Notes: generated by a model not told the origin, from the sequence alone. 64,000 nt of DNA from Pseudomonas azotoformans (GCF_001579805.1 NZ_CP014546.1:6634001-6698000); one strand, 5' to 3'; counted from the first letter of the stretch, positions 12,956 to 23,241 are shown. Numbers and translations: made by a program.

Positions 12956-15900
12956 ATGAGTAAGCCCCCGGCAAAACACGCCACCCAACACCCCGACAGC
13001 CATTATCAGCTACTCAAGGATGCCTTCCCCACCTGGTTGGGCGCCGCACCGCGCGCCAGGCAACAGGCCTTGTCCCGGGCCAAACCGCAGCCGCACGCAA
13101 CGAGCCCGGAGTTAAAGCGCCTGAATGGCGCCCACTGGAATGCGCAAAATGCCGTGGATGACGCGCTCAAAAACCTACAAGGCCCACGTGCGTATGCCCG
13201 CGCAGTACTTGAAGAGGCGCTGCAGGCCCGCTATGGCTTGGGCCTCAACAGCGAAACGGTTTACCTGCGCCTCTATATTCCCCAACACGTACCGTGGTTT
13301 TCGATCCCCACCGGCGCCGCGCGTACCTGGACCGTGTCACTGCTGGACGCGGCCTTGCACAACTTCGAACACAGCGAAACCGTCGAGGGCGCCTTCGAGG
13401 CCGACTCGACCTACATCACTGCGCCCAACGCCAGCGGCCAATTCGACACATTACCCGCGATCCGGCAAACAATCAGCGTGATAGCCTTCACGGGCCTGTG
13501 CCGCGAACTGGATATCGGCGCACGCTACCAAGCCTACCTGCGCACGCAACTGGGCCTCGACGAACCGGTCAGCGCCGCCGTGATACGCAGCAAGGTGGAC
13601 ACCAGCCAGAAAGCCGCCCTGCGCGCCGCCCTGCAACTGGCGCGTCTGCGCGGTGACATCCAGGACGATTACGCACGACAAGTCGAAAGCCTGCTGCAAG
13701 GCCGCAGCGACCTGATGCTCGACAACCAGGCCCTGCGCTGCCACGACCTGCAGATGATGGGCGCGCCATTGACCGGCCTCCTGCTGCTGGCTCCCGACCT
13801 GGAAACCACGCCCACGGTGCCACGCCTGGTCGCGTACATACCGGACGACCCACAGCATCCACTCAAGGAATACCCCTCGTCGCGGGCGTTCAAGCAGGAA
13901 CTCACCCGCCAACTGCGCGACCCCGACTACCAGACGTTTTTCAGCCGCTTCGTCAGCCATGAATACCGTGGGGCCTTTTTTGCCAACCTGAGCCAGCGCC
14001 TGGCACGGATCAAATGGCATCCCGCCGAGCCCGGCAGCAGCTTGGCACCCTGGCGCATAGAGCCCACCGACGACCCCAAGCTGCAATTTGTCGCCAAGCC
14101 GATCCAGGGCGATGTGTGGCTGCACCTGTATCAACAAAAACTCAACCAGATCCTCAACGATGCGCGCACCCAGGCAGTCTCCACGGCCACGGTCGACCGT
14201 AACGCGCGCTGGGCGTTGTGGGATTCAATTGTAAATGTGGCTTCGACGATCCTTAACGCCGCACTCCTGATCGTCGCGCCATTTGTTCCAGGGCTGGGGG
14301 AGTTGATGCTGGGCTATATGGCCTGGCAAATACTCGACGATGAATTCGAAGGCATTATTGACTGGGCTGAAGGCTTGCCCCAAGAAGCGTTCGGCCACCT
14401 GATGAGCGTGCTGCAAACGTGGGTGCAAGTGGGGACGTTCGCGGCCGGCAGTGTTATTGGCATCGCTGAGTTACGCAAAGTGTTGCCTACGCCAGTCGTG
14501 GAATTCTTCGACCGCTTCAAACCAGTCACCCTTGCCAATGGCGCCCAGCGCTACTGGAAACCCGACCTCACGCCTTATCAACAGCACCTCACGCTGCCGC
14601 CGCGCCTGGGCGTCAACTCCGTGGGCCTGCACAGCGTGCGCGGCGAATCGCTACTGCCATTGGAAGGCAAGCTATACGCCGTACAACAACTGGCGGATGG
14701 CGAAAGCTATGGGATCAAGCACCCGACGCGTCCCGACGCCTATACCCCGCGCCTGCAACATAACGGCGCCGGCGCGTGGCACAGTGAGCTGGACACACCG
14801 CTGCATTGGGACCGCCCGACCTTGCTCCGTCGCCTGGGCCACGGCGTCAGCGAGTTGAGCGAAGCCGACCGACACCTGGCGCTGGACATCAGCGGCATCC
14901 ACGAAAACAACCTGCGCAAGATGCACGTACGCGGCGCCCCCGTGCCACCGCTATTGGACGATACGCTCGAGAGATTGCGCATCGACCGCAGCCTGCAAAC
15001 CTTGATCGACCGGCTCGACAGCGACGACCCGGCACAGCACGCACAGGTCGACCCGCAAGACATGCTCCAGTTACTCACCACCTACGGCGATTGGCCCAAG
15101 ACCCGCGCCCTGCGCATTCTGGACGCCGAAAGCAACACGGCCTGGGAATTTGGTGACAGTCACCTGCCGGTGGTGCAGATTCCCGAAACGCAACTGGCCA
15201 ATGGCGAACTGCTCAAGACCGTCCTGCAAGCCCTGAGCCCGGAGGAAATCCGTGCGCAGTTCGGCGAACGTGCCGCCGACCCGCAATTGAGCCTGGACAA
15301 CCGCGTCAAGCAGTTGCGTAAAAAACTCGCGCGCCAGGCAGAGGCCCATCGCACCGAACTGTTCGATTCGCGCTACGCCCAACTGCAAGCGACGGCGGAC
15401 GCACCGGTGCAACAAATCCAACAGAACGCCCCGCAACTGCCGCCCCGCGTCGCCACCTACTTACTGGACCAAGCCAGCGCACAAGAGCTGACAGAACTGA
15501 CCGCCCAACGCACGCCGCCGCGCCTGGCAGACCTGGCTCGTAGCGTCGTGAACGAGTTGCGTATCAACCGAGCCTACGAGGGCCAATACCTGACGGCGAT
15601 GCCGAATCTCGACAGCGAACGGCTGGCGCTGAATGCCTTGCGAATCCAACCGGGTTGGTCGGCCAACCTGCGTATTGAAGCCAGGCACCTGAGCGCCCAT
15701 GGGGCGGTATGGTTGACCATCGGCGCCGAGGATGCCCCACTGCTACGCACCCTGGTACGCACCGCCGAGGGTCGTTATATACCCCTCGACGAAAAAGGGC
15801 CGTTGTCAGGTGAAACAGACCTGTACACCGCGATTCTGAACGCCATTCCCGACGCCCAACGAGACGCGCTGGGCTTTGGCGTCAACCAGGGCTCTGCCCT

Positions 15901-18850
15901 GCAAGAACGCCTGCGACAACGCACGCTGCCACGTGAGGAACTGCGCCAAGTGCTGGACGACACCGCGATAGCGCCACCCACCCGACAGACTCTGACGGCG
16001 CTGGGAAGCGACGTTGGCTACCCAGCCCAACCGGCACAGGCTGCCCCGTCGTTGACGCTGGAGGCACGGGCGAGGGCCATGTATCCGGGGCTCAACCGCC
16101 TGCAAATCCAGGACTTGCTCAACCACCTGAACGCCCAACCCGATGGCGCCGCCAATGGCATCGCGGCACTGGCCGAAGAATACCGGCAGCTGGAGAGTGA
16201 CTTGCGAACCTGGAGGCGACAACTACCCACCCACCACCCCGAAACCCATGCAGAGTTATCCGAACACGAGCTGCGCAGCGAGCGCCAGAACCGACGCATG
16301 ATTGCCAGACAACTGCGACGCTGTTGGCGCCATGAACTGGAAATCGACGATTACTTCGAAGACCCGGCCACAGATGGCTACAGCCTGCACCTGAATTACC
16401 CCATCCTCGGAGCCTTGCCGGACCTGACGGCAAATTTTGACCACGTGTCGCTGTTGACACTGAGCGGGAATGCTCGAACGCCCGGAGCGCTTGCGTTCCT
16501 GCAACGCTTCAGGCAACTGCGCCACCTGAACGTCAACGGCATCCATCTCGACACTGCGCCGGATTTCATTTTCAACCTGCCGCGCTTGAACGCCCTGAGC
16601 CTGAGTGGATGCAATATCAGACTGACGCCCGACAGCCAGGCACGAATCGCCTCGCTGCATCGCCTGCAGTCCCTGGTGCTGCACAACAACCCCTTGGGGC
16701 TGGCGCCCAGCGTAGAAGCCATGCGAGGCCTTATTCACCTCGACTTATCGCACACCGGGATCGAGCAGTTGCCGGCCGGCGTTCTCACTCGGCCCGAACT
16801 ACAGGGAGCACTGCTAAACGACAACCGAATCCACGAACTGCCGCTCGAGTTTTTTGCGCTGCCGCCGAGCAAAGGCGACGGCCTCTACCTCAGCAACAAC
16901 CCGCTGTCGCGGGCGACGGTTGAACACGTCAAGGCCTACTACCAACGCCACGGCATCACGTTCGGTGCCGACGCATTCCACACTGATCTGCGCGATGCAC
17001 ACCTACTGTACCCAAGCCTGGGCAAGATCGAACTGAACCGACTGCTCTACAAGTTGCCGGGCACACTTGAAGCCGGCCAGACCGAATTGGCGCGCAGGGC
17101 TGCGGAGCTGCAAACATTGCGGGCAGAGCTCACCCGTTGGGAACAGGCGCCCGACCTCAGCCCGTCAGAATTCGAAAGACGAGGCAAACTGCGCCAACTA
17201 CTGGAGAGCAGTTGGCGCCAAGAAGTAACCCCTGGGAGCACAGATCGATTTTCACTGAGCATCAACCGTGAGCTGGCCGGCGAGCTGCCCACCCTGCAGG
17301 CTTCATTTGCGCACCTTAACGGGCTGATAATTCGGGGCCAGAACGTGGCAATCACTGTCGATGACTTCCTTGGCAGCTTCCCCAACCTGCAAGCCATCAG
17401 CCTGTATCAAACGAGGCTGGGGGACGTCCCGCCAAGGATCTTCTCGCTACCCAGACTTGAACTGCTGGACCTGGAACACTGTGGCATCCGCTTGTCACCC
17501 AGCAGCCGCACGGGCCTGGAGCGTCTGTCGTCCCTCAGGCACTTGAACCTGAGCAACAACGCTCTGGGCGAGCCACTGGACGTCAGCCTACTGGCAAACC
17601 TGACCACCTTGAACCTGCGCAACACAGGGCTGAACGCGGTGCCCGCCAGCCTGCTGGTGGAGAAAACGCGCCTGCACATCAACCTCAGCGCAAACGCCAT
17701 CGAACAACTGCCCCCCGAACTGTTCACGCTGCCAAACCATGTCGCCCAAACGTTTGACCTGTCTGCCAACCCACTGTCGCGACAGACCCTTGAAGCGGTC
17801 AAACGCCACTGCCAGCGCACGGATGTGTTTTTCAACATCCAGACGCCCACCGCACAACGCGAAAGAGCGCGACGGCTGTACCCGAGAATCAGGGCAAAAG
17901 AAGAGGAGCAGGTGGAAGAGTTGAACCGCCTGATTTTCGGACTGCCCGGCAACCTTGATGAGATAGACACCAGGCTGGAGACACTTGAAGCCGATTATCA
18001 GCAACTGGTCGCCGACCTGCAGCGCTGGGTGGACGATATCCCAGCGCAACATCCCTTGGTGGGCGGCCCCCTGGAGGACTTCCTGCGCGTCGACGAAGAA
18101 CTCAACCGTCGCCGCGTCAAGCGCCGGCTCGAAGCCGCCTGGCGCCGCGAAAGCCCGACGGACGAAGACAACCTGGATGAGCGCACCACCTACGCCGTCA
18201 GACTTAACGCCCCGATCATCGGCACGCTGCCGGAACTGAGACCACGCTTCGATCACGTGACATCTTTTGACCTCAATGGCGCACTCACCCTCACCGAACT
18301 GGATGGCACCCTCAACGCCTTCCCTGCCCTGCAAACCCTGATCGTGAGCAATTGCACCCTCGGCAAATTGCCATCCGCGATCTTTAACATGCCCAACCTG
18401 TCGAGCCTGGATATTTCTGATTGTGAAATAGCCCTGACCCCCGCCGCCGCACGCTCCATCAGTGACCTGCACACCCTCGATTACTTGAACTTGCGCAACA
18501 ACCCCCTGGGCCATGCACCAGACGTCAGCAACCTGCAACAGTTGAGCTCACTGCATTTGCCCAACACCCAGATCCGCGAACTACCTGCCGGGGTATTCCT
18601 GTTGGACGAATTGCGTACCCTGGACCTGAGCGACAACCGTATAACCGAGATATCCACAGACCTCCAGGACATGCATCAGACACTCGACGACGACTGCGAC
18701 TTCACAGGCAACCCCTGGTCGCAGGAGAGCCTCAGGCGGCTGCGCGAGTATTACCTGCAGACCGGAAACAATTTCCAGATCCCGGAAGTCAGGCTCAACG
18801 GCGCCGGCACACCACTGGATCCGCTGCCGGATGAACCTATGGAGGAGTAA
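12956..18850 (+). CDS. Giant DUF6543 (dermonecrotic-toxin-like) protein with three LRR modules
   Basis: A 1964-residue protein from ATG 12956 (MSKPPAKHATQHPDSHYQLLK); an in-frame GTG at 12905 would add 17 residues. The first thousand residues look like the dermonecrotic-toxin-type domain of large Pseudomonas effector-like proteins, with a long hydrophobic stretch at about residues 426-461 (ILNAALLIVAPFVPGLGELM). The rest is three tandem modules (about 1040-1335, 1345-1620, 1635-1940). Each has an (A)xxxYPxL helical opener, a coiled segment ending in W, an arginine-rich RRxLxxxWRxE element and six to seven leucine-rich repeats ending NPLS/NPWS. It stops soon after the third LRR block at LPDEPMEE, without the C-terminal NEL ubiquitin-ligase domain often found in relatives. 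No signal peptide is seen. It lies in the aruC-argR gap and converges on argR with 3 bp between stops. Role unknown; host or competitor targeting is inference. Confidence 0.85.
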   Translation: MSKPPAKHATQHPDSHYQLLKDAFPTWLGAAPRARQQALSRAKPQPHATSPELKRLNGAHWNAQNAVDDALKNLQGPRAYARAVLEEALQARYGLGLNSETVYLRLYIPQHVPWFSIPTGAARTWTVSLLDAALHNFEHSETVEGAFEADSTYITAPNASGQFDTLPAIRQTISVIAFTGLCRELDIGARYQAYLRTQLGLDEPVSAAVIRSKVDTSQKAALRAALQLARLRGDIQDDYARQVESLLQGRSDLMLDNQALRCHDLQMMGAPLTGLLLLAPDLETTPTVPRLVAYIPDDPQHPLKEYPSSRAFKQELTRQLRDPDYQTFFSRFVSHEYRGAFFANLSQRLARIKWHPAEPGSSLAPWRIEPTDDPKLQFVAKPIQGDVWLHLYQQKLNQILNDARTQAVSTATVDRNARWALWDSIVNVASTILNAALLIVAPFVPGLGELMLGYMAWQILDDEFEGIIDWAEGLPQEAFGHLMSVLQTWVQVGTFAAGSVIGIAELRKVLPTPVVEFFDRFKPVTLANGAQRYWKPDLTPYQQHLTLPPRLGVNSVGLHSVRGESLLPLEGKLYAVQQLADGESYGIKHPTRPDAYTPRLQHNGAGAWHSELDTPLHWDRPTLLRRLGHGVSELSEADRHLALDISGIHENNLRKMHVRGAPVPPLLDDTLERLRIDRSLQTLIDRLDSDDPAQHAQVDPQDMLQLLTTYGDWPKTRALRILDAESNTAWEFGDSHLPVVQIPETQLANGELLKTVLQALSPEEIRAQFGERAADPQLSLDNRVKQLRKKLARQAEAHRTELFDSRYAQLQATADAPVQQIQQNAPQLPPRVATYLLDQASAQELTELTAQRTPPRLADLARSVVNELRINRAYEGQYLTAMPNLDSERLALNALRIQPGWSANLRIEARHLSAHGAVWLTIGAEDAPLLRTLVRTAEGRYIPLDEKGPLSGETDLYTAILNAIPDAQRDALGFGVNQGSALQERLRQRTLPREELRQVLDDTAIAPPTRQTLTALGSDVGYPAQPAQAAPSLTLEARARAMYPGLNRLQIQDLLNHLNAQPDGAANGIAALAEEYRQLESDLRTWRRQLPTHHPETHAELSEHELRSERQNRRMIARQLRRCWRHELEIDDYFEDPATDGYSLHLNYPILGALPDLTANFDHVSLLTLSGNARTPGALAFLQRFRQLRHLNVNGIHLDTAPDFIFNLPRLNALSLSGCNIRLTPDSQARIASLHRLQSLVLHNNPLGLAPSVEAMRGLIHLDLSHTGIEQLPAGVLTRPELQGALLNDNRIHELPLEFFALPPSKGDGLYLSNNPLSRATVEHVKAYYQRHGITFGADAFHTDLRDAHLLYPSLGKIELNRLLYKLPGTLEAGQTELARRAAELQTLRAELTRWEQAPDLSPSEFERRGKLRQLLESSWRQEVTPGSTDRFSLSINRELAGELPTLQASFAHLNGLIIRGQNVAITVDDFLGSFPNLQAISLYQTRLGDVPPRIFSLPRLELLDLEHCGIRLSPSSRTGLERLSSLRHLNLSNNALGEPLDVSLLANLTTLNLRNTGLNAVPASLLVEKTRLHINLSANAIEQLPPELFTLPNHVAQTFDLSANPLSRQTLEAVKRHCQRTDVFFNIQTPTAQRERARRLYPRIRAKEEEQVEELNRLIFGLPGNLDEIDTRLETLEADYQQLVADLQRWVDDIPAQHPLVGGPLEDFLRVDEELNRRRVKRRLEAAWRRESPTDEDNLDERTTYAVRLNAPIIGTLPELRPRFDHVTSFDLNGALTLTELDGTLNAFPALQTLIVSNCTLGKLPSAIFNMPNLSSLDISDCEIALTPAAARSISDLHTLDYLNLRNNPLGHAPDVSNLQQLSSLHLPNTQIRELPAGVFLLDELRTLDLSDNRITEISTDLQDMHQTLDDDCDFTGNPWSQESLRRLREYYLQTGNNFQIPEVRLNGAGTPLDPLPDEPMEE

Positions 18851-18853
18851 CGG

Positions 18854-19834
18854 TCAACCCCGTTCGGACGGCACCGACGACAATTCGAACGGGCTGCTGC
18901 TGCGGCGCTGGTTGCGGTCTTCACGAGGGGTGGCGCCAAAGAAATTGCGGTAGGCGCTGGAGAAGTGCGGCCCCGAGGAGAAGCCGCACGACAGGCCGAT
19001 CTGGATGATCGACTTGCTGGTTTGCATGAGCATCTGGCGGGCCTTGTTCAGGCGCAATTCCAGGTAGTACTGGCTGGGGACGCGGTTGAGGTATTGCTTG
19101 AAGATCCGTTCCAGTTGTCGTCGCGACACACAGACGTGCTGGGCGATTTCGTCGGTGGTCAGTGGCTCTTCGATATTCGCTTCCATCAGCAACACAGCCT
19201 GGGTCAGCTTGGGGTGGCTGGAGCCCAGGCGGTTTTGCAACGGAATGCGCTGGCGCTCGCCGCCTTCACGGATGCGCTCCACCACCAGTTCTTCGGACAC
19301 CGCACCGGCCAGTTCGGCGCCATGATCACGGGCCAGTACTGCCAGCAGCAGGTCGAGTACCGACATGCCACCACAAGCGGTGAGGCGATCGCGGTCCCAG
19401 TCGAACAGATGGCTGGTGGCGATCACCTTGGGGAAACGCTCGGCGAAATCGTCCTGCCAGCGCCAGTGCACGGCGGCGCGGTAGCCGTCCAGCAGGCCGA
19501 GTTGGGCCAGTGGGTAGACGCCGGCCGACAAACCGCCGATCACGCAACCGGCGCGAACCAGTTGTTTAAGGGCAGTGCTGAGTTGGGAGGCGATAACGGT
19601 CGGCGGCTCGTCCGCCAACAGGAAGAGTTTCTGGAAGCCTTCCAGCTTGCCGGCCCACGGCTCGCCCGGCAGTTGCCAGGCGCCTTCGGTCGCAGGTTCG
19701 GCCTGCAGGAACGACAGCTCGTAGACCACGTCCGGATGCACCCGCTGGGCAACGCGCAAGGCCTCCTCAGCCAGCGCAAGCGTGAGTGCTTTTGTGCTGG
19801 GCCAAATCAGGAAACCAATACGATGGGCGGTCAT
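18854..19834 (-). CDS. argR: Arginine-responsive AraC-family regulator ArgR
   Basis: Pseudomonas ArgR activates arginine catabolism (aru, aot) and represses synthesis genes when arginine is present. The 326-residue protein has an N-terminal class I glutamine-amidotransferase/DJ-1-like sensor domain (IGFLIWPSTKALTLALAEEA to CGGMSVLDLLLAVLARDHG) and a C-terminal AraC HTH pair: TTDEIAQHVCVSRRQLERIF and IIQIGLSCGFSSGPHFSSAY. It is the last gene of the aotJQMOP-argR set, as in P. aeruginosa, and lies 116 bp after aotP. Identity rests on domain plan plus context. Confidence 0.93.
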   Translation of the reverse strand: MTAHRIGFLIWPSTKALTLALAEEALRVAQRVHPDVVYELSFLQAEPATEGAWQLPGEPWAGKLEGFQKLFLLADEPPTVIASQLSTALKQLVRAGCVIGGLSAGVYPLAQLGLLDGYRAAVHWRWQDDFAERFPKVIATSHLFDWDRDRLTACGGMSVLDLLLAVLARDHGAELAGAVSEELVVERIREGGERQRIPLQNRLGSSHPKLTQAVLLMEANIEEPLTTDEIAQHVCVSRRQLERIFKQYLNRVPSQYYLELRLNKARQMLMQTSKSIIQIGLSCGFSSGPHFSSAYRNFFGATPREDRNQRRSSSPFELSSVPSERG

Positions 19835-19950
19835 GGAGGGCTATCCGAAGCGAGTAACAGTGTTAAGGCCAAAAGTGGCAACCACCAACATAGTGCATGT
19901 TGCGCAAAGCGCGAAGCATGCCCTATATCAGTGCACAACGGCAGTCTTGA

Positions 19951-20715
19951 TTATTTCAAGCTACCGGAAAGAAACTGCTGCAAACGCTCGGACTGCGGGT
20001 TCACCAGCACTTCACGCGGGTTGCCGCGCTCTTCGACGATGCCTTTGTGCAGGAACACCAGCTGGTTCGACACTTCACGGGCAAAGCCCATTTCGTGGGT
20101 CACTACCACCATGGTACGGCCTTCCTGGGCCAGGTCCTGCATCACCTTGAGCACTTCGCCAACCAATTCCGGGTCGAGGGCCGAGGTGGGTTCGTCGAAC
20201 AGCATCACCTCAGGCTCCATCGCCAGGGCGCGAGCGATGGCTACGCGCTGCTGCTCGCCGCCGGACATATGACCGGGGAACGCATCTTTGCGATGACCCA
20301 CGCCGACTTTGGCCAAGTAATGCTCGGCCTTTTCACGGGCTTCTTTCTTCGACATGCCCAGCACGTGCACCGGGGCTTCCATCACGTTTTCAAGCGCGGT
20401 CATGTGCGACCACAGGTTGAAGTGCTGGAACACCATGGACAGGCGCGAACGCATGCGTTGCAGTTGTTTAGGGTCGGCGGCCTTCATGGCGCCGTCCTTG
20501 TTGGCGACCAGCTTCAGCTCTTCGTTGTTAAGCAGGATCTTGCCGGCGTGGGGCTGCTCCAGCAGGTTGATGCAGCGCAAAAAGGTACTTTTGCCCGAAC
20601 CGCTGGAACCGATGATGCTGATCACATCACCGGCTGCGGCGGCCAGGGACACGCCTTTGAGCACTTCATGACTGCCATAGCGTTTATGCAGGTCTTGGAC
20701 TTCAAGTTTGTACAT
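19951..20715 (-). CDS. aotP: Arginine/ornithine ABC transporter ATP-binding protein
   Basis: ATPase of the AotJQMP uptake system for arginine and ornithine. The 254-residue protein starts MYKLEVQDLHKRYGSHEV at the ATG ending at 20715; the in-frame start at 20730 adds only five residues. Walker A is GSSGSGKSTF, the signature is [16 protein letters not shown] and Walker B is [13 protein letters not shown]; the switch His is in VVTHEMGFAREV. These are typical of the polar amino acid (HisP/GlnQ) subfamily. Confidence 0.96.
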   Translation of the reverse strand: MYKLEVQDLHKRYGSHEVLKGVSLAAAAGDVISIIGSSGSGKSTFLRCINLLEQPHAGKILLNNEELKLVANKDGAMKAADPKQLQRMRSRLSMVFQHFNLWSHMTALENVMEAPVHVLGMSKKEAREKAEHYLAKVGVGHRKDAFPGHMSGGEQQRVAIARALAMEPEVMLFDEPTSALDPELVGEVLKVMQDLAQEGRTMVVVTHEMGFAREVSNQLVFLHKGIVEERGNPREVLVNPQSERLQQFLSGSLK

Positions 20716-20742
20716 GCGGTCGGTTCTCACAAAAACAGGTGG

Positions 20743-21855
20743 TCAGTCGTTGAGCAAGCGCCCGTGACGCAGCGCTTCGCGCCCCGCCACCTTGGCCAGC
20801 CAGAAACCCGCTTGGGCATAACGTAGCCGTTCAACGGCAAACAACACCCCCGAAGTACCTGCGCAAATAGTACTCACGCGGTCTTCCAGGGGGTCAATCA
20901 CTTCAAAAATCGGCTCGCCTTTTTCGATCCATTCACCAGCTTTACGCAGGTAGCTGATCACCCCGGCGTGGGGCGCGAACAACAATTCGGTGCCCTCGAA
21001 TGGCACGCCTTCGCAAGGTTCGAATTGCGGAGCAGGCCATTCGCCCTTGATCAGGCCCTGCTCAGCAAGGAACGCGAGAATACCTTCGGCGTGGAAAATC
21101 GCCTCGTCACGCCCGGTATCGGCCTGGCCGCCCAGCTCAAGCGTAGTCGCCAGGCAGGCCAACGGGATTTGCGCCTCAGGAAACATCTGGGACAGACGCA
21201 GCCATGGCAGCGAACAGGCCTCATCGAACGAACTGCCACCGGAGTCTTCCGCCAGCAGGCCGACCTTCACATTCAAATGCGCCGACAACGAACGCCACTG
21301 CGGCCAATGCTGAGGCAGTGCGTACATGTGCAGCGCGGCTTCGGCGTCGCAGTGCAGGTCGAGCACCACATCGGCGGTGCAGGCATGGCTCAGCAATAGG
21401 CGCTGCATGCCTTGCAGCTGGCTGCTTGGCTCGGGCAACGCATTGAGCGCGTCAGACATTGCTTGACGGATCATGCGCACATTGGCGTGAGGATCATCGC
21501 CCAGCTTGCCGTTGAGCAACTCGGCAACCGGCTCGCTCAACTCCACGAAGTCGCGATTGAAATTCTTGCCGCTGCCCACCTCGAAACGTCCCTGGTGACT
21601 GCCTTGCAGCAGTTGGCCCAAGCCCATCGGGTTGGCCACCGGCACCAACTCGATCACGCCGTTGAGCGCGCCTTGTTGTTCCAGTTCGGTGAGGCGCTTT
21701 TTCAGCTCCCACGCGGCGCGCATGCCGGGCAATTCATCAGCGTGCAGGCTGGCTTGGATATAGGCCTTGCGCTCGCCCTGGCCGAAGCGGAATACGCTCA
21801 GTTGGCGCGCGCAGCCCAGGTGCCCCCAAGGCAACCGATGATCGATACGTTCCAT
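20743..21855 (-). CDS. aotO: AstE/AspA-family metallohydrolase in the aot operon
   Basis: A 370-residue protein of the succinylglutamate desuccinylase/aspartoacylase family, encoded inside the arginine transporter operon as in P. aeruginosa, where it is dispensable for uptake as far as I recall. Zinc-ligand motifs are present: QASLHADELPGM (HxxE) and VLDLHCDAEAALHMY. The C-terminal part (LLFAPHAGVISYLRKAGEWIEKGEPI) resembles the biotinyl-like barrel common in AspA homologues. Its ATG overlaps the aotM region by a 1-bp gap. Substrate unknown; a succinyl- or acyl-amino acid is a reasonable guess. Confidence 0.9.
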   Translation of the reverse strand: MERIDHRLPWGHLGCARQLSVFRFGQGERKAYIQASLHADELPGMRAAWELKKRLTELEQQGALNGVIELVPVANPMGLGQLLQGSHQGRFEVGSGKNFNRDFVELSEPVAELLNGKLGDDPHANVRMIRQAMSDALNALPEPSSQLQGMQRLLLSHACTADVVLDLHCDAEAALHMYALPQHWPQWRSLSAHLNVKVGLLAEDSGGSSFDEACSLPWLRLSQMFPEAQIPLACLATTLELGGQADTGRDEAIFHAEGILAFLAEQGLIKGEWPAPQFEPCEGVPFEGTELLFAPHAGVISYLRKAGEWIEKGEPIFEVIDPLEDRVSTICAGTSGVLFAVERLRYAQAGFWLAKVAGREALRHGRLLND

Positions 21856-21856
21856 A

Positions 21857-22555
21857 TCAGTGCTTCCGTGGAGCCAGGTAGCTCAGCCAGCGGCGCTCGG
21901 CCAACTTGAACAGGCGCACCAGGATGAAGGTCAGGCACAGGTAGAACACGCCAGCGGTGATGTAGGCTTCGAACGGCAGGTAGAACTGGGCGTTCACCGT
22001 GCGCGCGGCACCGGTGATGTCGATCAGGGTGACGATGGAGGCCAGGCTGGTGGTCTGCAGCATCATGATCACTTCGTTGCTGTACTGCGGCAGTGCGCGG
22101 CGCAGGGCCGAGGGCAGCAGGATGCGGCGGTACAGCTTGTAGCGCGACATGCCCATGGCCTTGGCCGCTTCGATCTCGCCATTGGGCGTGGCCTTGAGGC
22201 TACCGGCAATGATTTCGGCGGTGTAGGCGCTGGTGTTGATCGCAAACGCCAGGCACGCACAGAACGTGGCGCTGGACAGCAGCGGCCACAGAAAGCTTTC
22301 GCGCACCACTTCAAATTGGGCCAGGCCGTAGTAGATCAGGAACAGCTGCACCAACATCGGCGTGCCACGGATCACGTAGGTGTAAAGCCACGCCGCGCCA
22401 TTGACGACCGGCTGCTTGGACACGCGCATCAAGCCCAAAGGCAAGGCGGCAAGCAGGCCGAAGAACAGCGAGATGGCGAGCAGTTTCAGGGTGGTCAGCA
22501 GGCCGCCAAGGTACAGCGGCATGGCCTCCCAAATGACGTTGTAGTCGAAGATCAT
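21857..22555 (-). CDS. aotM: Arginine/ornithine ABC transporter permease AotM
   Basis: Inner-membrane permease, 232 residues, of the HisMQ type. It starts MIFDYNVIWEAMPLYLGGLLTTLKLLAISL and has about five hydrophobic segments, the YVIRGTPMLVQLFLIYYGL motif and the EAAKAMGMSRYKLYRRILLPSALR EAA loop that contacts AotP. It overlaps the aotQ stop by 4 bp, indicating translational coupling. Confidence 0.95.
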   Translation of the reverse strand: MIFDYNVIWEAMPLYLGGLLTTLKLLAISLFFGLLAALPLGLMRVSKQPVVNGAAWLYTYVIRGTPMLVQLFLIYYGLAQFEVVRESFLWPLLSSATFCACLAFAINTSAYTAEIIAGSLKATPNGEIEAAKAMGMSRYKLYRRILLPSALRRALPQYSNEVIMMLQTTSLASIVTLIDITGAARTVNAQFYLPFEAYITAGVFYLCLTFILVRLFKLAERRWLSYLAPRKH

Positions 22556-23241
22556 AGATCAGCCGCCCTTACGCCTACCGAGTAGCGCTTCTCAAGATGA
22601 CGCAAGGCCAGCAACGACACGCTGGTGATCACCAGGTACATCGCCGCCACCGCGAGGAAGAAGGTAAAAGGTTCGCGGGTGGCATCTGCCGCCTGCTTGG
22701 CCTTGAACATCATGTCTTGCAGGCCCACCACCGAAATCAGCGCAGTGGCCTTGGTGAGGACCAGCCAGTTGTTGGTGAAACCGGGGATCGCCAGACGGAT
22801 CATCTGCGGCACCATCACCCGGAAAAACACCTGAAAACTGCTCATGCCATACGCAAGGCCGGCTTCGGCCTGGCCCTTGGGAATGGCCATGAAGGCGCCG
22901 CGGAAGGTTTCCGACAGGTAGGCGCCAAAGATGAAACCCAGGGTGCCGATACCGGCGGCCAAGGGGTTCAAGTCGATATAGTCGTCGTAGCCCAACATCG
23001 GCGCGACACGGTTGAGCAGGTCCTGACCGCCGTAGAAAATCAGCAAGATCAGCACCAGGTCGGGGATCCCGCGGATCACCGTGGAGTACAAGTCACCCAG
23101 CCAGGCCAACCAGCGCACCGGCGACAGGCGCAACGCGACCCCGATCAGACCCAGAACAATGGCCAAGGCCATGGACGACAAGGCGAGCTGAAGCGTCAAC
23201 CATGCGCCATCGAGGATGACGGCCCCGTAGCCTTTCAACAT
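22552..23241 (-). CDS. aotQ: Arginine/ornithine ABC transporter permease AotQ
   Basis: Second HisMQ-type permease, 229 residues, starting MLKGYGAVILDGAWLTLQLAL. Membrane segments flank the STVIRGIPDLVLILLIFYGG motif and an EAA loop (EAGLAYGMSSFQVFFRVMVPQM). With AotM it should form the heterodimeric channel. It follows aotJ by 91 bp and overlaps aotM by 4 bp. Confidence 0.95.
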   Translation of the reverse strand: MLKGYGAVILDGAWLTLQLALSSMALAIVLGLIGVALRLSPVRWLAWLGDLYSTVIRGIPDLVLILLIFYGGQDLLNRVAPMLGYDDYIDLNPLAAGIGTLGFIFGAYLSETFRGAFMAIPKGQAEAGLAYGMSSFQVFFRVMVPQMIRLAIPGFTNNWLVLTKATALISVVGLQDMMFKAKQAADATREPFTFFLAVAAMYLVITSVSLLALRHLEKRYSVGVRAADL

